A stretch of 64,000 nucleotides of DNA from Tachypleus tridentatus (Eukaryota > Arthropoda > Merostomata > Xiphosura > Limulidae). The notes under the pieces are model-generated. The model did not search any database. It was not told the DNA's origin and saw only the letters and a program-made list of their open reading frames with translations. The position numbers were made by a program, and so were the translations under genes. The stretch lies in the NCBI RefSeq assembly GCF_004210375.1, contig NC_134834.1:92756170-92820169 (forward strand), written 5' to 3'. Positions 1 through 11,999 of this stretch are shown here, piece by piece. Within the stretch, counting starts at the first letter, position 1, and each line of letters opens with the position of its first letter.

Positions 1-390
1 GTATCTGTAGAAGTAACATAAAATTTAAATAAAGGAAACGAGGTATTCGAAAATGTGTGTTAGTATGTATTCTAAAAATGATACAAGTGAAATAGTTTAA
101 TATGTTAGAGGTAAAGGTTTATTAACTTTTGTTTTGTAAGACATTCTGAAGGTACTAGTTATTCAGTTCATTTATTAGCGTTTTAATGATGAAATAGCGG
201 GCGGGGCGGATTCCCACGTGTTTACTACACATTAGTTTATGTGTTTTTCATCTTGGTTTCCTAACACCACTTTCATAGGCTATGACCGATATCTCTAGGC
301 AAACAGTTTGTTAGTATAGAAACCTCCGTTAGAACTACACATTTCACTACTACAATATTATGCGAAACCAGTTAGTAATATAATATTGTT

Positions 391-522
391 GCCCCCCCCA
401 GTGGCTCAGCGGTATGTCTGTGGACTTACAACGCTAAGAAACGAGTTTCGATACCCGTGTTGGGCAGAGCACAGATAGTCCATTGTGTAGCTTTGTGGTT
501 AATTCAGAACAACAAGAACAAC
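391..522 (+). mobile_element. SINE-B copy
   Basis: Full-length SINE-B: a tRNA-like head starting CCCCAGTGGCTCAGCGGTA, a B-box-like GGTTTCGA-type segment, the CAGATAG...TGTGTAGCTTTG tail core and an AAC-rich 3' end. A short direct repeat AATATTG flanks it (382-388 and 523-529). Confidence 0.85.
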
Positions 523-549
523 AATATTGGCGTAAATAAATTTAAAATG

Positions 550-717
550 TTTGTTTGTTTTTCATTTCACGCAAAGCTACACGTGGGCTATCTGTTATTT
601 AGCAGCGTAAGACTAAAAGGAAGACAACTAGTCATCACCACCCACCGACAACTTTTGGGCCTTGAGCTACGCTTTTAACAACGAATGTTGGAATTACCCG
701 CACATAATAACGCTCCC
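550..717 (-). mobile_element. SINE-A copy, 5'-truncated
   Basis: The (GTTT)n-rich end, AAAGCTACACG tail core and SINE-A body are present on the minus strand, but the tRNA-like head is missing. A perfect 12-bp target-site duplication AAATTTAAAATG flanks it (538-549 and 718-729), so this is a 5'-truncated retroposition event rather than later decay. Confidence 0.9.
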
Positions 718-1150
718 AAATTTAAAATGAAAATGTTTCTTAACCTAGAAATATCAGCTGTATTACGTAATTAACTCTAAGAAGAAATAGTTAATAAAAT
801 ATTACAATATAATTCAAAGAATTCCTTGCACATTATCAGCACGTAATATACATAAAAACAAATTAAAGTGTTATTCTTGGAAGAAAGGAAAGATTTGTCA
901 TGTAAATTCCATAAAGGTTTATTATTTAACCTAAATATTATGAACATTAATATATCCTGTTTCGAAGTTTATTAAGTACCTTTATGCAGACTTACAAAAT
1001 TTCATTGGGTAGGAAGTACCGTCTCTAAAATATAACTTATCTGTTTGTTTATTTTCTTAACTGTTTGTCTTATAAAGTTTACGTGCATAATAAAAAAACA
1101 GTAGAAGTTTTATTTTGGAGATTGTTATCTTATACCATTCATAAAATATA

Positions 1151-1416
1151 GGCCCCGCATGGCCAGGTGATTAAGGCACTCGACTCGAAATCTGAGGGTC
1201 GTGGGTTCGAATCCCTGTCACCCCAAACACGCTTTTCAGCCGAGGGAGCATTATAATGTGACGGTCAATTCGACTATTCGTTGGTAAAAGAGTGGCCCAA
1301 GAGTTGGTGGTGGGTGGTGATGATTAGCTGCCTTCTCGCTAGTCTTACACTGCTAAATTAGGGACGGCTTGCGCAGATAGTCCTCGTGTAACTTTGCGCG
1401 AAATTCAAATCAAATC
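1151..1416 (+). mobile_element. SINE-A copy, full length
   Basis: Complete head (GGCCCCGCATGGCCAGG, then a B box GGTTCGAATCC), body and tail. TSD TAAAATATA occurs at 1142-1150 and 1417-1425. It belongs to the GGTTCGAATCC head type. Confidence 0.92.
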
Positions 1417-1429
1417 TAAAATATAATGT

Positions 1430-2570
1430 TCTTTTCTTTACTCTTGTTTGTGTGATTTTTTTCTTTCTCACCTTTGTCATTTCTTTTTCGATTACTTTTT
1501 TCTTTGTCTTTCTTCCGTTCTCTTTTTTACTATTGTCTTTATTACCGCTACTGAGTTTATTGTATTACTATTTGTATTTAAAATTGTGAATAAGAACACG
1601 TGAGGTTTATGAACGCTACGCTTTTTTTAAACTTTCGATAATTTTTACCTTTCGTAACAATACTTTGTATAATTTCAGGTCATTAGTGGCAAACATAAGT
1701 AAGATTATTGTTTATACAATTAAGGGAGTTGATGTGTTTTTTTACTTCATTAATCTACGTGAGGCATTTAATAATGGCTATTCTGATTTTCCACAAACTT
1801 CAAATGTAGGTTTCGAATAACATGGACTCGTTAGGTATAGTAAGAGCAGATTTAAACTAAGGGCCAGTAACGTTTGGTAGTTTTTGTCAGTTTGGAATTA
1901 TAACAAATTACAACTATTGTGGACTGACGTATTCATTTGGCTTTCTTAACTGGATTGTAGCCGATTTTAAAAAGAGAATTAGCCTTCTGGTTACTACATT
2001 AAGACTGAGGTCATGTAGGAAGTTCTATAATATGTTGTAGCGAATACGATAGAAAGTTTCTGTTCTAAATTCGACACTGTAGTTTGTTTGTAGTTAAGCA
2101 CATAGCTACATAAAGGACCATCTGTGTTCTGCCCAACAACAGTATCGAAACCCTGTTGCGCTACTGGGAGGCTCGATAGTTGGAGTCAGTTAAAAATATT
2201 GCGAAGTGAACTAAAATTTGTGTATTTTTTCTTTTGTAAGTAACGTAAAGTGTAAGATGATTTCTATCACATTCGGTATATATACGGTATTAATACCCTC
2301 TAAAATTCTGTACAGTTTTTGTTATGTTACCTTAAGTAAATACTGTGTTAAACTTCAATACATTAATCTAGATATTCGAAATACAGATTATGAATAGTTT
2401 TAACAAGGTATAACACAAAAGTTTCTCGTGTATAATGTCAATACTATAGTGTTCAGTTTCTTTTAACCTATCAAAATGTGCAATCATGTGAAAGACGAGG
2501 ATATGAAAATATAAAATGTCTTTTTCAAGTGCACTGTTTTAAAAATAATCAAAATCAAGTTCTTTTTCCT
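1430..2570. other. Unassigned AT-rich sequence
   Basis: About 1.1 kb of AT-rich DNA with pyrimidine-rich stretches near 1440-1520. I see no gene, no recognisable transposon protein and no tandem array. Confidence 0.5.
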
Positions 2571-2572
2571 TT

Positions 2573-2695
2573 TCCCCCTCGCAGACTCAGCGGTAAATGG
2601 ACTAATTACACTAAAAATCGGATTTCGATACCCGCAGTGGGCAAATCACAAATAGTCTATTCTGTGGCTTTATTCTTTGCAATACACAAAAAATA
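2573..2695 (+). mobile_element. SINE-B copy, diverged
   Basis: Recognisable CTCAGCGGTAAATG head, GATTTCGATACCCGCAGTGG B-box region and a degraded TCTGTGGCTTTATTC tail. It is clearly older than the copy at 391. Confidence 0.7.
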
Positions 2696-2939
2696 ATTGT
2701 AATATAACAATACAGATGTGCACTATAAATTAATTAATCTCGACATCAAAATTAAAGACAATATTTAACTATAAATGGTACCCAATCTATGTATTATTTG
2801 ATGAAACTGAACAGTAGCACTAAAAACAAAACAAATTTAAAACATTATTATAGAAATTTACGCCTGTCGCTCTGATGGTGAGTTTGAATATTTTTTTACT
2901 ACATTTCGACGTTAAGTACAAAGCTATACAGTTGTTACT

Positions 2940-3214
2940 GGGCCCGGCATCGCCAGGTGGGTTAAGGCATTCGACCAGTAATCAGAGAGTCGCGGTTTCG
3001 AATTCCCGTCGCACCAAACATGCTCGCCCCTTCTGTAATGGGGTGTTATAATGTAACGGTTCATCCCCCTATTCGTTGGTAAGAGAGTAGCTCAAGAGTT
3101 GGCGACGGGTGGTGATGACTAACTGCCTTCCCTCATGTCTTAAACTGCTAAATTAGGAACGGCTAGCGCAGATATCCCTCGTGTAGCTTTGCTCGAAATT
3201 CAAAAAGCAAACAA
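2940..3214 (+). mobile_element. SINE-A copy, full length
   Basis: Head GGGCCCGGCATCGCCAGG through to a tail of CAAAAAGCAAACAAAC. A perfect 12-bp TSD ACAGTTGTTACT lies at 2928-2939 and 3215-3226, which defines both ends exactly. Confidence 0.93.
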
Positions 3215-3229
3215 ACAGTTGTTACTTTG

Positions 3230-3880
3230 TACTCTATTAACCAGGGGTATCGAAAGCCGGCCTATACCTTTTTAAACCCGCAGACTGGGAAGGGAAGATA
3301 ATTTAAATATGTTTACTTTGATAATCTACTGCCGTTTTTACCTTGGCGAGGATCACTGTTGGTCGAGAGTACATACGAAGGTTAATTTCGACAACGTGTT
3401 TTGTTTACAGGTTCAAGATAACGAAAGATGTGTGTTTTGCAACGTTTAAAAGAGCAAGGCCAGTAAAATTTTACCATAAAGTAGGTAATGCAGAAAAATA
3501 GGCACATTCAATCTTAATATATTTGAAAGGAATAACACTGTCTCTTTAAGAGCAACCCATATAAGACAACACACAAATCATAGAAAAGGATGTATCATGA
3601 CAAATATTAAAATCATTGTGAATAATTATGAATACTTTTACTGCAGACGTTTTTAATAGAAATCTTATATATGCGTGTGTTTATATATATATATTGTAAA
3701 ATTATAGTGATATATTCTAGTGAACTTTGTTACAGTGCGGCAGTATACATACTTAATATTTCCTGGACTTAACAATAAAGCAGCCGTTAATAATATAAAC
3801 TATTTTTGTGGTTAAGACTATCAGGGTTAATAAGACGAAGTTTAATTACTCTCCCTACAAATTTGGTGGAAGACTGGAGG
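3230..3880. other. Unassigned AT-rich sequence
   Basis: No coding sequence, array or recognisable element is visible. A short TA-rich run occurs near 3680-3695. Confidence 0.45.
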
Positions 3881-4030
3881 AAGATAGTCAGTGATGTCGA
3901 GAAAACCCACTTGTAGAGAAATTTATATGCAAAAACGGCTCGTTTGGGTTGAGAAAATATTTTACATAGAAGAGCGAACAACGTTTCGACCTTCTTCGGT
4001 CATCGTCAGGTTCGTAAAAAAAGAAAGAGG

Positions 4031-4215
4031 TAACTAAAATAGCGCAATTAAAACATTTACGAGATGTACAATTTGAATCAGATAACACGCGTGGATATAA
4101 CAAAGACCAAAACTGTGGTACGTAAGACAAATGAGCATTTAGTAGGTACTTTACATAAAAGAAATCGGGAAGTAAAACTAACAGAAAATGCGTTGCGTTA
4201 AATAAGAGAAACATG
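4031..4215. repeat. Dispersed direct repeat, copy 1
   Basis: About 185 bp, from TAACTAAAATAGC to AATAAGAGAAACATGA, reappears in the same orientation at 6465-6653 with only about a dozen differences. The flanks differ immediately outside these points, so this is a discrete mobile or segmental unit. There are no obvious inverted termini. The minus-strand reading frames over it are not conserved as a protein, and the family is unidentified. Confidence 0.8.
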
Positions 4216-4674
4216 ATTTAACCATGGTAACATCTTGTTACTGTATGAATACTGTCAATAAGCTAACGATATATAATTATAATCAATTGCACTTGTAAGA
4301 TATTATGTTAGACCTATTATATTTTTAATACCACATTCATAGCTTTCAGGGATTTTTTAGAATTAGAAAAAATGCATAATAATAGTAGTTAAATAACACG
4401 ATATTTGTTATATTCATTGCCGACGACGCGTTTCGCTCAATTCAGAGCTCTTCAAAACGGATGAGACACAATTAACACAGTTGTGGTCGGAACACCATTC
4501 ACATCGGCCGTTTGATATAAGAAAAATATTTGAAGCGTGAAATCACAGGCTAGCGAGGGAAGGGAATAATCATTTCGACAATGGATATCACAAACACAGT
4601 TCGGTTGAAATACTATTATTATACACGACTATAATTCTTAAAACCACTAATTAAATACGTTAAGAAATTAAGAT

Positions 4675-4900
4675 CTGGCATGGCCTGGAGGTTAGGGCAC
4701 TCGACTCGCAATAACAGAGTCACGGGTTCGATTCCGAATATGCTCGCCCTTTTAGCTGCGGAGGCACTATTATGTTAAGACCAATTCCGCTATTCGTTGG
4801 TAGAAGAGTGGCCCAGGAGTTGATAGTAAGGTTTGTTGACTATCTGCCTTCCTTCTAGGTAATTACTGCTAAATTAGAGATGGATAGCAAAGATATTCAA
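4675..4900 (+). mobile_element. SINE-A copy, diverged
   Basis: Head CTGGCATGGCCTGGAGGTTAG, B box GGTTCGATTCC and body are recognisable. An internal deletion removes the bases after the B box, and the tail is degraded. Confidence 0.8.
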
Positions 4901-5162
4901 AGAAAGAACATTAATAATTTAGTTTTAAAAACAATTATATACAATAGGCCTAACACAATATCTTATGAAAAGTATCATATATTATTGGTTTTACTTATGG
5001 TAATTTCTTTCTTTTAATTCCTCTCTTAAATTAAATAAACTAACAAATGTTAAATATTATAATATTAAATAAACCAAAAAATTGCTTCTGCTACTTTAAA
5101 TATGATTTTGTATTTTCTACCTTTTAACATTTTATAAAAAAGTTGTTATTTATTTTACAACC

Positions 5163-5429
5163 AGGCCCGGCATGGCCAAGCGTGTTAAGACCTGCGACTC
5201 GTAATCTGAGGTTCGCGCGTTCGCATCCCCGTCGCACCAAACAGACTCGCCTTTTCAGCCGTGAGTGTGTTATAATGTGACGGTCAATCCCACTATGCGT
5301 TGGTAAAAAAGTAGCCTAAGAGTTTGCGGTAGATGGTGATGACTAGCTGTCTTATACTCCTAAATTATGGACGGTTAGCACAGGCAGCCCTCGAGTAACT
5401 TTGTGCGAAATTCCAAAAACAAACAAACA
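5163..5429 (+). mobile_element. SINE-A copy, full length
   Basis: Belongs to the head type with AAGCGTGTTAAG and GTTCGCATCCCC, with the matching TCGAGTAACTTTGTGCG tail. Imperfect TSD ATTTTACAACC (5152-5162) / ATTTTATAACC (5430-5440). It has a deletion in the body before CTGTCTTATACT. Confidence 0.9.
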
Positions 5430-5439
5430 ATTTTATAAC

Positions 5440-6430
5440 CATTCCATGTTTGTTTTACGTCATAAAAGAGTCAGTGAATCCTATTATTGTGGTTAAAGTT
5501 ACTGTGGCAGAGGATGTTGATAGCTGTATGTTTTTCCTCTGGTCAGTAGTTTAAAATCAAGGATGGTTATAAGCGCGGACTGCACGTGCTTCTTATCGGA
5601 CCACTAGTTCATTTTCACGCATAAAATAAAAAAAATTCACGTGCAACGGTTTAGCGCAGCTTCAAGATAGGCAAACGTGTCATTAAAATAAACTTAAATT
5701 TCGCGTTTATAAAAACTAGTACAACTTAATATAAGAGCAAAACATCAATACTAGCACGAAAATATTAATTATTATTTGTTAAAAGTTGTATCTTATTAAC
5801 TCATTTATTGTTCGATATATTTTGAATCATTAATAGCACGAAGGAGTTGAAATAATACTGTATTTAAATCACATAGAAAATTTAATTCAACATAGATTGT
5901 AGTAGATTTTTGCTTCAATATGTTCTTATGGTGGTTCAATAATTCTTGTTTATTAAAAAGCACAATCTGCAAAAACAAACATTCGCTTCAGAATATAAAT
6001 GTTTTCTAAAATTATTAATTAGCAAATCAGAGCCGGTTAAACAAACAAAAAAATAATATTACAATCTGCCTGAATTTCAGACACTGAAACGAACAGGTGT
6101 AAATATGACTGAAGTGAGTTTGGTAAATAAGTAACAATTTTCAAAATTCAGAAAAAGAGTTGAAGTTGTAGGGAAAACACCATATATAAAACGTGACGTC
6201 ATCACGCGCGAAACGACGTGTCAGTTGAGATTTATTACAATCATTTGGCCGTTTTCTGATTTTTAAAAATTTTGTAATGTGTAGAACACCTACGGCATCT
6301 GTAAATAAGCAGAACTATAGTAAAATTCATAAGTGTTAGCATTAATAAAGTTTTATATAAAAACAACCTTCCTGATTAACAGAATAAACTATTATAAAAA
6401 TTCCTTTATGAAGTAACTATGTTTTAACGC
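5440..6430. other. Unassigned AT-rich sequence
   Basis: About 1 kb without a supported gene, array or element. Confidence 0.45.
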
Positions 6431-6464
6431 TAGGTGGGAGTAGCTTGATTAAGTAGTTTTTCAT

Positions 6465-6653
6465 GATAACTAAAATAGCACAATTAAAACATTTACGAGA
6501 TGTACAATTTGAATCAGATAACACGTGTGGATATAACAAAGACCAAAACTGTGGTGCGTAAGACAAAAGAACATTTAGTAGGTACTTTACATAAAAGAGA
6601 TCGGGTAGTAAAACTAACATAAAATGCGTTGCGTTAAATAAGAGAAACATGAA
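6465..6653. repeat. Dispersed direct repeat, copy 2
   Basis: Second copy of the unit at 4031-4215, same orientation, about 2.4 kb downstream. Differences are scattered substitutions such as ACGCGTGG against ACGTGTGG. Left and right flanks are unrelated to those of copy 1. Confidence 0.8.
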
Positions 6654-6934
6654 ACGCATACATGAAAAAGTAAGTAAAAGAGAATTACATTTTTGAAGAA
6701 CGAGGTATATATGAATTGTGTTAAGTGAGGCGAAGAGAGAAATACTACTGAACAAAAAAATAGATAAAAAGGTGGAAAACATATTCGGAGGCAGAATGAC
6801 AAGCTACATCAAAGCTAAAACTAGCGAAAGTCAGAATTTTTAATCCAAAGTGTCCCCCATTGCGAACGCTCATCACTATAAACTTGAGGCAAGTAAACAA
6901 AACCTAAAGTAAAAACGCAAAAAAATGTAACTTT

Positions 6935-7056
6935 TGTTTGTTTATAATTAAGCGCAAAGATACACAATGGGCTGTATGTGCTCTGCCCATCACGGTATCG
7001 AAACGCGGATTCCAGGGTTGTAAGTCCACAGAAATACCGCTGTATCCCTAATGGGC
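6935..7056 (-). mobile_element. SINE-B copy
   Basis: Minus-strand SINE-B: a TTAAGCGCAAAGATACACAA tail, CTCTGCCCATCACGGTATCG middle and TAAGTCCACAGAAATACCGC head. The head end is diverged. Confidence 0.8.
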
Positions 7057-7079
7057 AAACATGTAGATAAGACATATTA

Positions 7080-7720
7080 AAACTATAGTCAAATATAGCT
7101 GGTAACTATAATACATATAAAACAGTGGTAAATAAACCTGTGATAAATTTCACGTATAAAAATAATTAATAATACAGTTAAAAACTTTGTTAAATATGCT
7201 AAGTAAGACACATGAAGTAAATACATACGTATAAGAGTTGTGAATAAAATGTTATTACAAAAAGTAACAGTATGGTTAACAAGATAGTTAAAATGTGTGA
7301 TGAATAGAATGATTAATAACTCTGTTATAAATGTGCATAAGAACCTTGTTATGTAAGATAGGTGAAACTGATGATAAAATATTGTTAAGTAATGCAGTTC
7401 TGACGTTAAGAGAGACAAAAAATATAATAAATACATGAATAAACATTGTTGAGGTAAAACAGGTAAAACTCTAGTAACTAAGACAGGTGAAATATATTTA
7501 CAAAATAACTATTGTTTACTTAGTGCTATTTGGATTCTATTTAGTGAAGGTTCGAGACTCGAATTTTGCCTTGTAAGTCCATAAACTGCAGCTGATCCAC
7601 CTTAGGACTTACTAAATAAGTCAATAAACATTAGTTATATAAGACAAAGTTGTGATGGATGAAACAAATAAATAAAACCTTGTCAAACATCATAGTTAAA
7701 ACTTTGGTGCATATCATATT
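7080..7720. repeat. Degenerate A-rich minisatellite
   Basis: Imperfect recurrences of motifs like AAGACAGGTGAAA and ATAAAACATTGTTA at intervals of roughly 35-45 bp. A degraded tRNA-like SINE-head remnant (near 7545-7610, TAAGTCCATAAACTGCAGCTG) interrupts it. The period is too decayed to state precisely. Confidence 0.45.
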
Positions 7721-8004
7721 TTAATAAGAGTTATAAAAATTGTACTAAATAAAACAAAAAAATGTTATAAACCGATGTAAAACATAATGAATAGAATTAT
7801 ATTTTGCACAACTTTAAGGATGGGAAAGAACGATTTAAAGATTTGTGAGTTCGACCTACTGTTCTAGGCTTAAATATTCTCAGTTGATCTGAACTAGGCC
7901 AAAGCGTTGTTAATGAAGCAGTGGGTTGTATTCATATCATGATGTTATTAATGTGTTGTTTTTTTCTTTACTGCTAGGTTACGACTTATTTTGACTTGAT
8001 TCTG

Positions 8005-8055
8005 GGAACGTAGCAGATAATCAATTGTGGCTTTGCTCTAAATGAAATAAAGAAA
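8005..8055 (+). mobile_element. SINE-C tail fragment
   Basis: GTAGCAGATAATCAATTGTGG followed by CTTTGCTCTAAAT matches the SINE-C 3' region. The head is not recognisable. Confidence 0.5.
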
Positions 8056-8334
8056 GCTTCCGGAGACAAGCAAACGACTTTTCTCCAAACAAATTTTTTT
8101 TTAACACTAGAACACAGTGCGTTATAATTACCTTATCAAAACACACTAGAACACAGAGCGTTGTAATTACCTTACCAAAACGTTGAGGATTTAGATATCA
8201 CAAAAGAAAAGTGGAAACAGACCACGCAAAATATCATGTATTCTGTGTTAAAAAGGAAGAAAAGACAGAGGCCATGATAATTAAGAAGACGATACGGACC
8301 ATGATGAATATGCGTAAGATGTAACTGTAATAAC

Positions 8335-9346
8335 CAGTGGCAGCGCCAGGATATTTTCGATGGGGGGGGGGGGCTGAGGTAAACTGTGGAGGGGCTTCCC
8401 AAAATGTCATCAATATGAAGTATAGATGGTAAATTATAATAATGTGAACACCAAGGTACATTTCAGAAAAGTGTGCTATTTTGAACTGCGTTTTAAATGC
8501 AGTTTTCATTGGAAACTCATACTCTGATTAATAATTCATTATTACAAATTAGAAATAATCTGTTTATGAAAATATGCGTATATGTAAAAGAGGAAGCTCA
8601 CCTAAATTCCACCCAAGGTAATACATAACAATAAAGAAAATCAAGATTAGCTTAGATTGAACATTTAATATACCATTAAGAGTAAAGCTACAAATCAAAA
8701 GAAATATAACATAAAGACATAGTTTACATAGCAGAAACGAATTATCCCATGTGAAGTTAATACACTCTGAGGAAAAGTAAGGTCACTATCAGGCTAACTA
8801 TCTTTCATCATGTTGTGTTTATAGTTAATATTACTTCAAAACAATGCGCCTGTTCTGGTGATTGGCAGCAAATGTGTCTATAACAGTATTAATATCGAGT
8901 TGTTTTGCCCTCCTGGAGTTTACTGATATGACAGCAAGGTTGCTCGTGCGGTTGTTACCACTGCTGTTTCACTACCTGTGAAACCTTTGGTTTATCAAGT
9001 AAAATCCCTGATGATCTTTTGTAACTTGAAATCAACGTGGTTGTCTAATCTTCGTCGAAGCTCAAGATAGAATAGCAGTACACAGGGAGCGGCAATACAA
9101 CGCATGAGTTTCAGTGCATTCAGTACGTTGCTATGGGATGCATGACACATACTTCTGTCTTAATGAAGACGTTGAGTTATACAGATCTATGTCTCTTTGA
9201 TGTTAATTGTTAAGCAAGAACGACGATTGTGTTTTCCATATTTTATGAATATATGTAGGTAACAATATTGGGGGACTGAGGGGGACTTGGCTCATTTTGG
9301 GAGGAGGGGGCTCAAGCCCCCCGAAGCCCCCTTGGCGCCGCCACTG
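8335..9346. mobile_element. Non-autonomous hAT-type DNA element
   Basis: A 1,012-bp element bounded by 14-bp inverted termini: CAGTGGCAGCGCCA on the left and, read inward from the right, CAGTGGCGGCGCCA. It is flanked by a perfect 8-bp duplication GTAATAAC (8327-8334 and 9347-9354). An 8-bp target duplication with CAGTGG-type ends is the hAT superfamily signature. No transposase reading frame is present, so it must have been moved in trans. Both sub-terminal regions are strongly G-rich on the + strand (a G run near 8361-8371; several G tracts at 9271-9312). Its right-hand part has a truncated inverted copy at about 27022-27315. Confidence 0.9.
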
Positions 9347-9361
9347 GTAATAACTATAGAA

Positions 9362-9606
9362 GGTTTGGTTTGTTTTGAATTTCGCGCAAAGCTACACTAG
9401 GCCTATCTGCTCTAGTCGTCCTTAATTTAGGATTGTAAGACTAGAGGGAAGGCAGCTAGTCATCACCACCCACTGCTAACTCTTGGGCTACTCTTTTACC
9501 AACGTCTCCACGGCTGAAAGGACGGGCATGTTTTGTGTGAAGGGGATTCGAACCCGCGACCCTTGGATTACGATTCGAGTGCCTTAACCACGTGACCATG
9601 TCGGGT
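9362..9606 (-). mobile_element. SINE-A copy
   Basis: Minus-strand SINE-A with a complete head (minus-strand reading begins at GACCCGACATGGTCACG). A deletion removes part of the body after GGGCTACTCTTTTACCAACG. Its tail lies 8 bp outside the hAT TSD; the same SINE-tail/hAT junction recurs, inverted, at 27 kb. Confidence 0.85.
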
Positions 9607-9659
9607 CAAAAATGTAAAAGGACAAGGCCCGTGATAAATATAAATAAGATATGGATTGG

Positions 9660-9702
9660 GATATATATACACACACACACACACATACACACATATATAA
9701 GA
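9660..9702. repeat. TA/CA microsatellite
   Basis: Alternating (TA)n and (CA)n runs. Confidence 0.9.
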
Positions 9703-10014
9703 TACGTAAAGGTTTATACATGAAAAGAGGTCAAACAGTTGTAGTAAATACACATTAACCTTGTTAGACAGTAATAATAAAATATTTCAGATAGATGCTA
9801 CCTATGTTTTACACTCAAGGCATTTCTTGTTAATTTTAAATACTAACAGAAACTACGACAACTCATAAAAGTTTCATCAAAACATTTCTTCAGCAGCGAT
9901 TATAGCCTATACAGTTTTCACACCATATTTACGAAATATACAGTTAACAGTATTTCACCAGTTAATTTTTTTTTATTTTGGGGTTATATTATGATACTTA
10001 GTACCTACAGCAAG

Positions 10015-10265
10015 AATTAAGGCAAAGAACAAGAGTGCTAAACGAGAAAAAAACACATGCGAAGAAAACAGGTGTTAGATGAAAAAACATGCGAAAAAAA
10101 AGGTGTTCGATAAAAAACTTGCCATGAACAAGGATATTAAGTAAAAAAGATTATTAAATACAAAATAACATGGTGTTGAAGAAAAAAAATATGCTATGAG
10201 TAAGGTTTTAAAGCATGTAAAAGTCAACAAAACATATGGTTAAAAAAGGGCTTTAAACAAAAATT
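10015..10265. repeat. Degenerate A-rich minisatellite
   Basis: Recurring GAAAAAACATGCGAAGAAAA / AGGTGTTAGATGAAAAAAC blocks at about 35-40 bp intervals, about six imperfect copies. Confidence 0.55.
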
Positions 10266-10285
10266 AATATTACTAAATAGCTACC

Positions 10286-10388
10286 ACCCCCTAGTGGCAC
10301 AGCAGAATGTCTGAGGACTTATGACGTGGTGGGAAGATCAAAGATAGTCCATGGTGTAGTTTTGTGCTTAATTACAAACAAACAAGCT
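10286..10388 (+). mobile_element. SINE-B copy, internally deleted
   Basis: Head CCCCCTAGTGGCACAGCAG, then a jump to GGTGGGAAGATCAAAGATAG and the tail GTAGTTTTGTGCTTAATT with an AAAC-rich end. The B-box region is missing. Confidence 0.8.
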
Positions 10389-10399
10389 GAATAACATTT

Positions 10400-10960
10400 T
10401 TTCATAATTTTCAAATAAATGCTTAAACTTGAGAATAATTTGTTGTGCCTCAATGGACACAAACACACTCTGTAGGACTGGTAATGATATTTATATCAAT
10501 ATAGCAAATAATATCATAGTAATGGCTTGTTTATTTATTTAATATTTTTTATTGTTTTCCATAAGAGCAAACACCATAATTAAGATATGTTGGTAAGCAA
10601 ACAACAGACGAATGTCTTCTGTGATATTTAAATAATGTGTAGACGTAGTTTATTATATAAGTAAATACTGGCATTTCCAACGGGAGAGCTTTAGATGTTG
10701 TAAGTTTTGTAACTGTCTTTAGAGGGCGTGGTACAGTTGAAGTAAGTGGAACGGTCTTTCACCTGGGTAAAATAAAAAACTAAAAACAACAATTTCATGG
10801 GCGTTTTCGCTTCATATTAATACATTGAAACATGTGACAAAAAACCCTATGTAACTAACTTTTTTGCAGGGTCACAACGTGGGGTAAACCTGGAAAAGTA
10901 AAATGTAACTTTCAGAAATAAACAATTCTGCTAAAAAAATTAAAATGTTTTAATATTTTC
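10400..10960. other. Unassigned AT-rich sequence
   Basis: No gene, array or mobile element recognised. Confidence 0.45.
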
Positions 10961-10973
10961 TTACAGTGTATTT

Positions 10974-11253
10974 GGCACGAGATGGCCAGGTGGATTAAGG
11001 CGTACGACTCGTAATCTGCGGGTCGCGGGTTTGCATCCCCGTTACACCAAACATGCTCGCCTTTTCAGACGTGGGGGCGTTATAATGTTACGATCAATCC
11101 CACTATTCGTTGGCAAAAGAGTAGCGAGTAGCCCAAGAGTTGACGTGATGACTAGCTGCCTTCCCTCTAGTCTTACACTGCTAAATTTGGAACGGCTAGC
11201 GCAGATAGTCCTCGAGTACCTTTGCGCAAAATTCAAAAACAAATAAACAAACA
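10974..11253 (+). mobile_element. SINE-A copy, full length
   Basis: Head GGCACGAGATGGCCAGGTGG to tail AAACAAATAAACAAAC. Near-perfect TSD ACAGTGTATTT (10963-10973) / ACTGTGTATTT (11254-11264). The 71- and 70-codon frames here, on either strand, are SINE translations. Confidence 0.92.
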
Positions 11254-11718
11254 TACTGTGTATTTAAAAGGCACAGTATTACGCTAATACTCTTTTCATT
11301 GACTTCTGATAAATTTCATTTTCCTTACACAATCATTTCTCGTGTCAGAAAGTTTAAGCACTATATTCTTATTTCCATAGTTAGCATGCTATAATATTTA
11401 CTTGTACAGCTATAATAAAATCTTCAATGTTAATTTTATAAGATTATTCAATAATTTGAAATTACCAACTTATTAATTTTTAAAAATCTACATAATTTTG
11501 AAATGCGTTTAAGTGTTACAAAATATATGAAATTTAAAGAAGTATTTTTTCAATTATACACATATATATTAATTTAATGCAAAGTTTCCATATCTGATTC
11601 GTTTTTACCATTTTATTTAAAAAAAAACAACGCTGTAACTAGCACCTAAATCTCTCCAAACATGTAACTTTATTTTATTATAAACAAATGATTTATAAGA
11701 AATAAAACGCTGAAGCTA

Positions 11719-11992
11719 GCCCGGCATGACTAGGCGGTTAAGGCACTCGACTCGTAATACGAGAGTCGCGGGCTTGACTCTCCATCGCACCAAACAGACT
11801 CGCCCTGTTAGCCGTGGGGTCGTTATAAGGTGACGTTCAAATCCCAATATTTGTTGGTAAAAGAGTAGCCCAAGAGATGGCGATGGGTGGTGATGACTAG
11901 CCGCCTTCCATCTAGTCTTATACTGCTAAAGTAGGGACGGCTGGCTAGCGTAGATAGCCCTCGTGTAACTTTGCCAGAAATTCAAAACAAAC
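11719..11992 (+). mobile_element. SINE-A copy
   Basis: Head CCCGGCATGACTAGGCGG to tail GAAATTCAAAACAAACC. Imperfect flanking repeat ACGCTGAAGCTAG / ACGTTGTAGCTGG. Confidence 0.88.
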
Positions 11993-11999
11993 CACGTTG

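Noticed and set aside
1151-1230. tRNA-like sequences with good B boxes, here and at many other places
   Set aside because: All continue into the same SINE bodies and tails, recur dozens of times, and many have damaged anticodon stems or A boxes. They are SINE heads, not functional tRNA genes.
3885-4020. Minus-strand EPDDDRRRSKRC-type translation as a possible retroelement tail
   Set aside because: It recalls translated repeat sequence in other animal genomes, but I cannot name the family with certainty and no second copy lies in this window.
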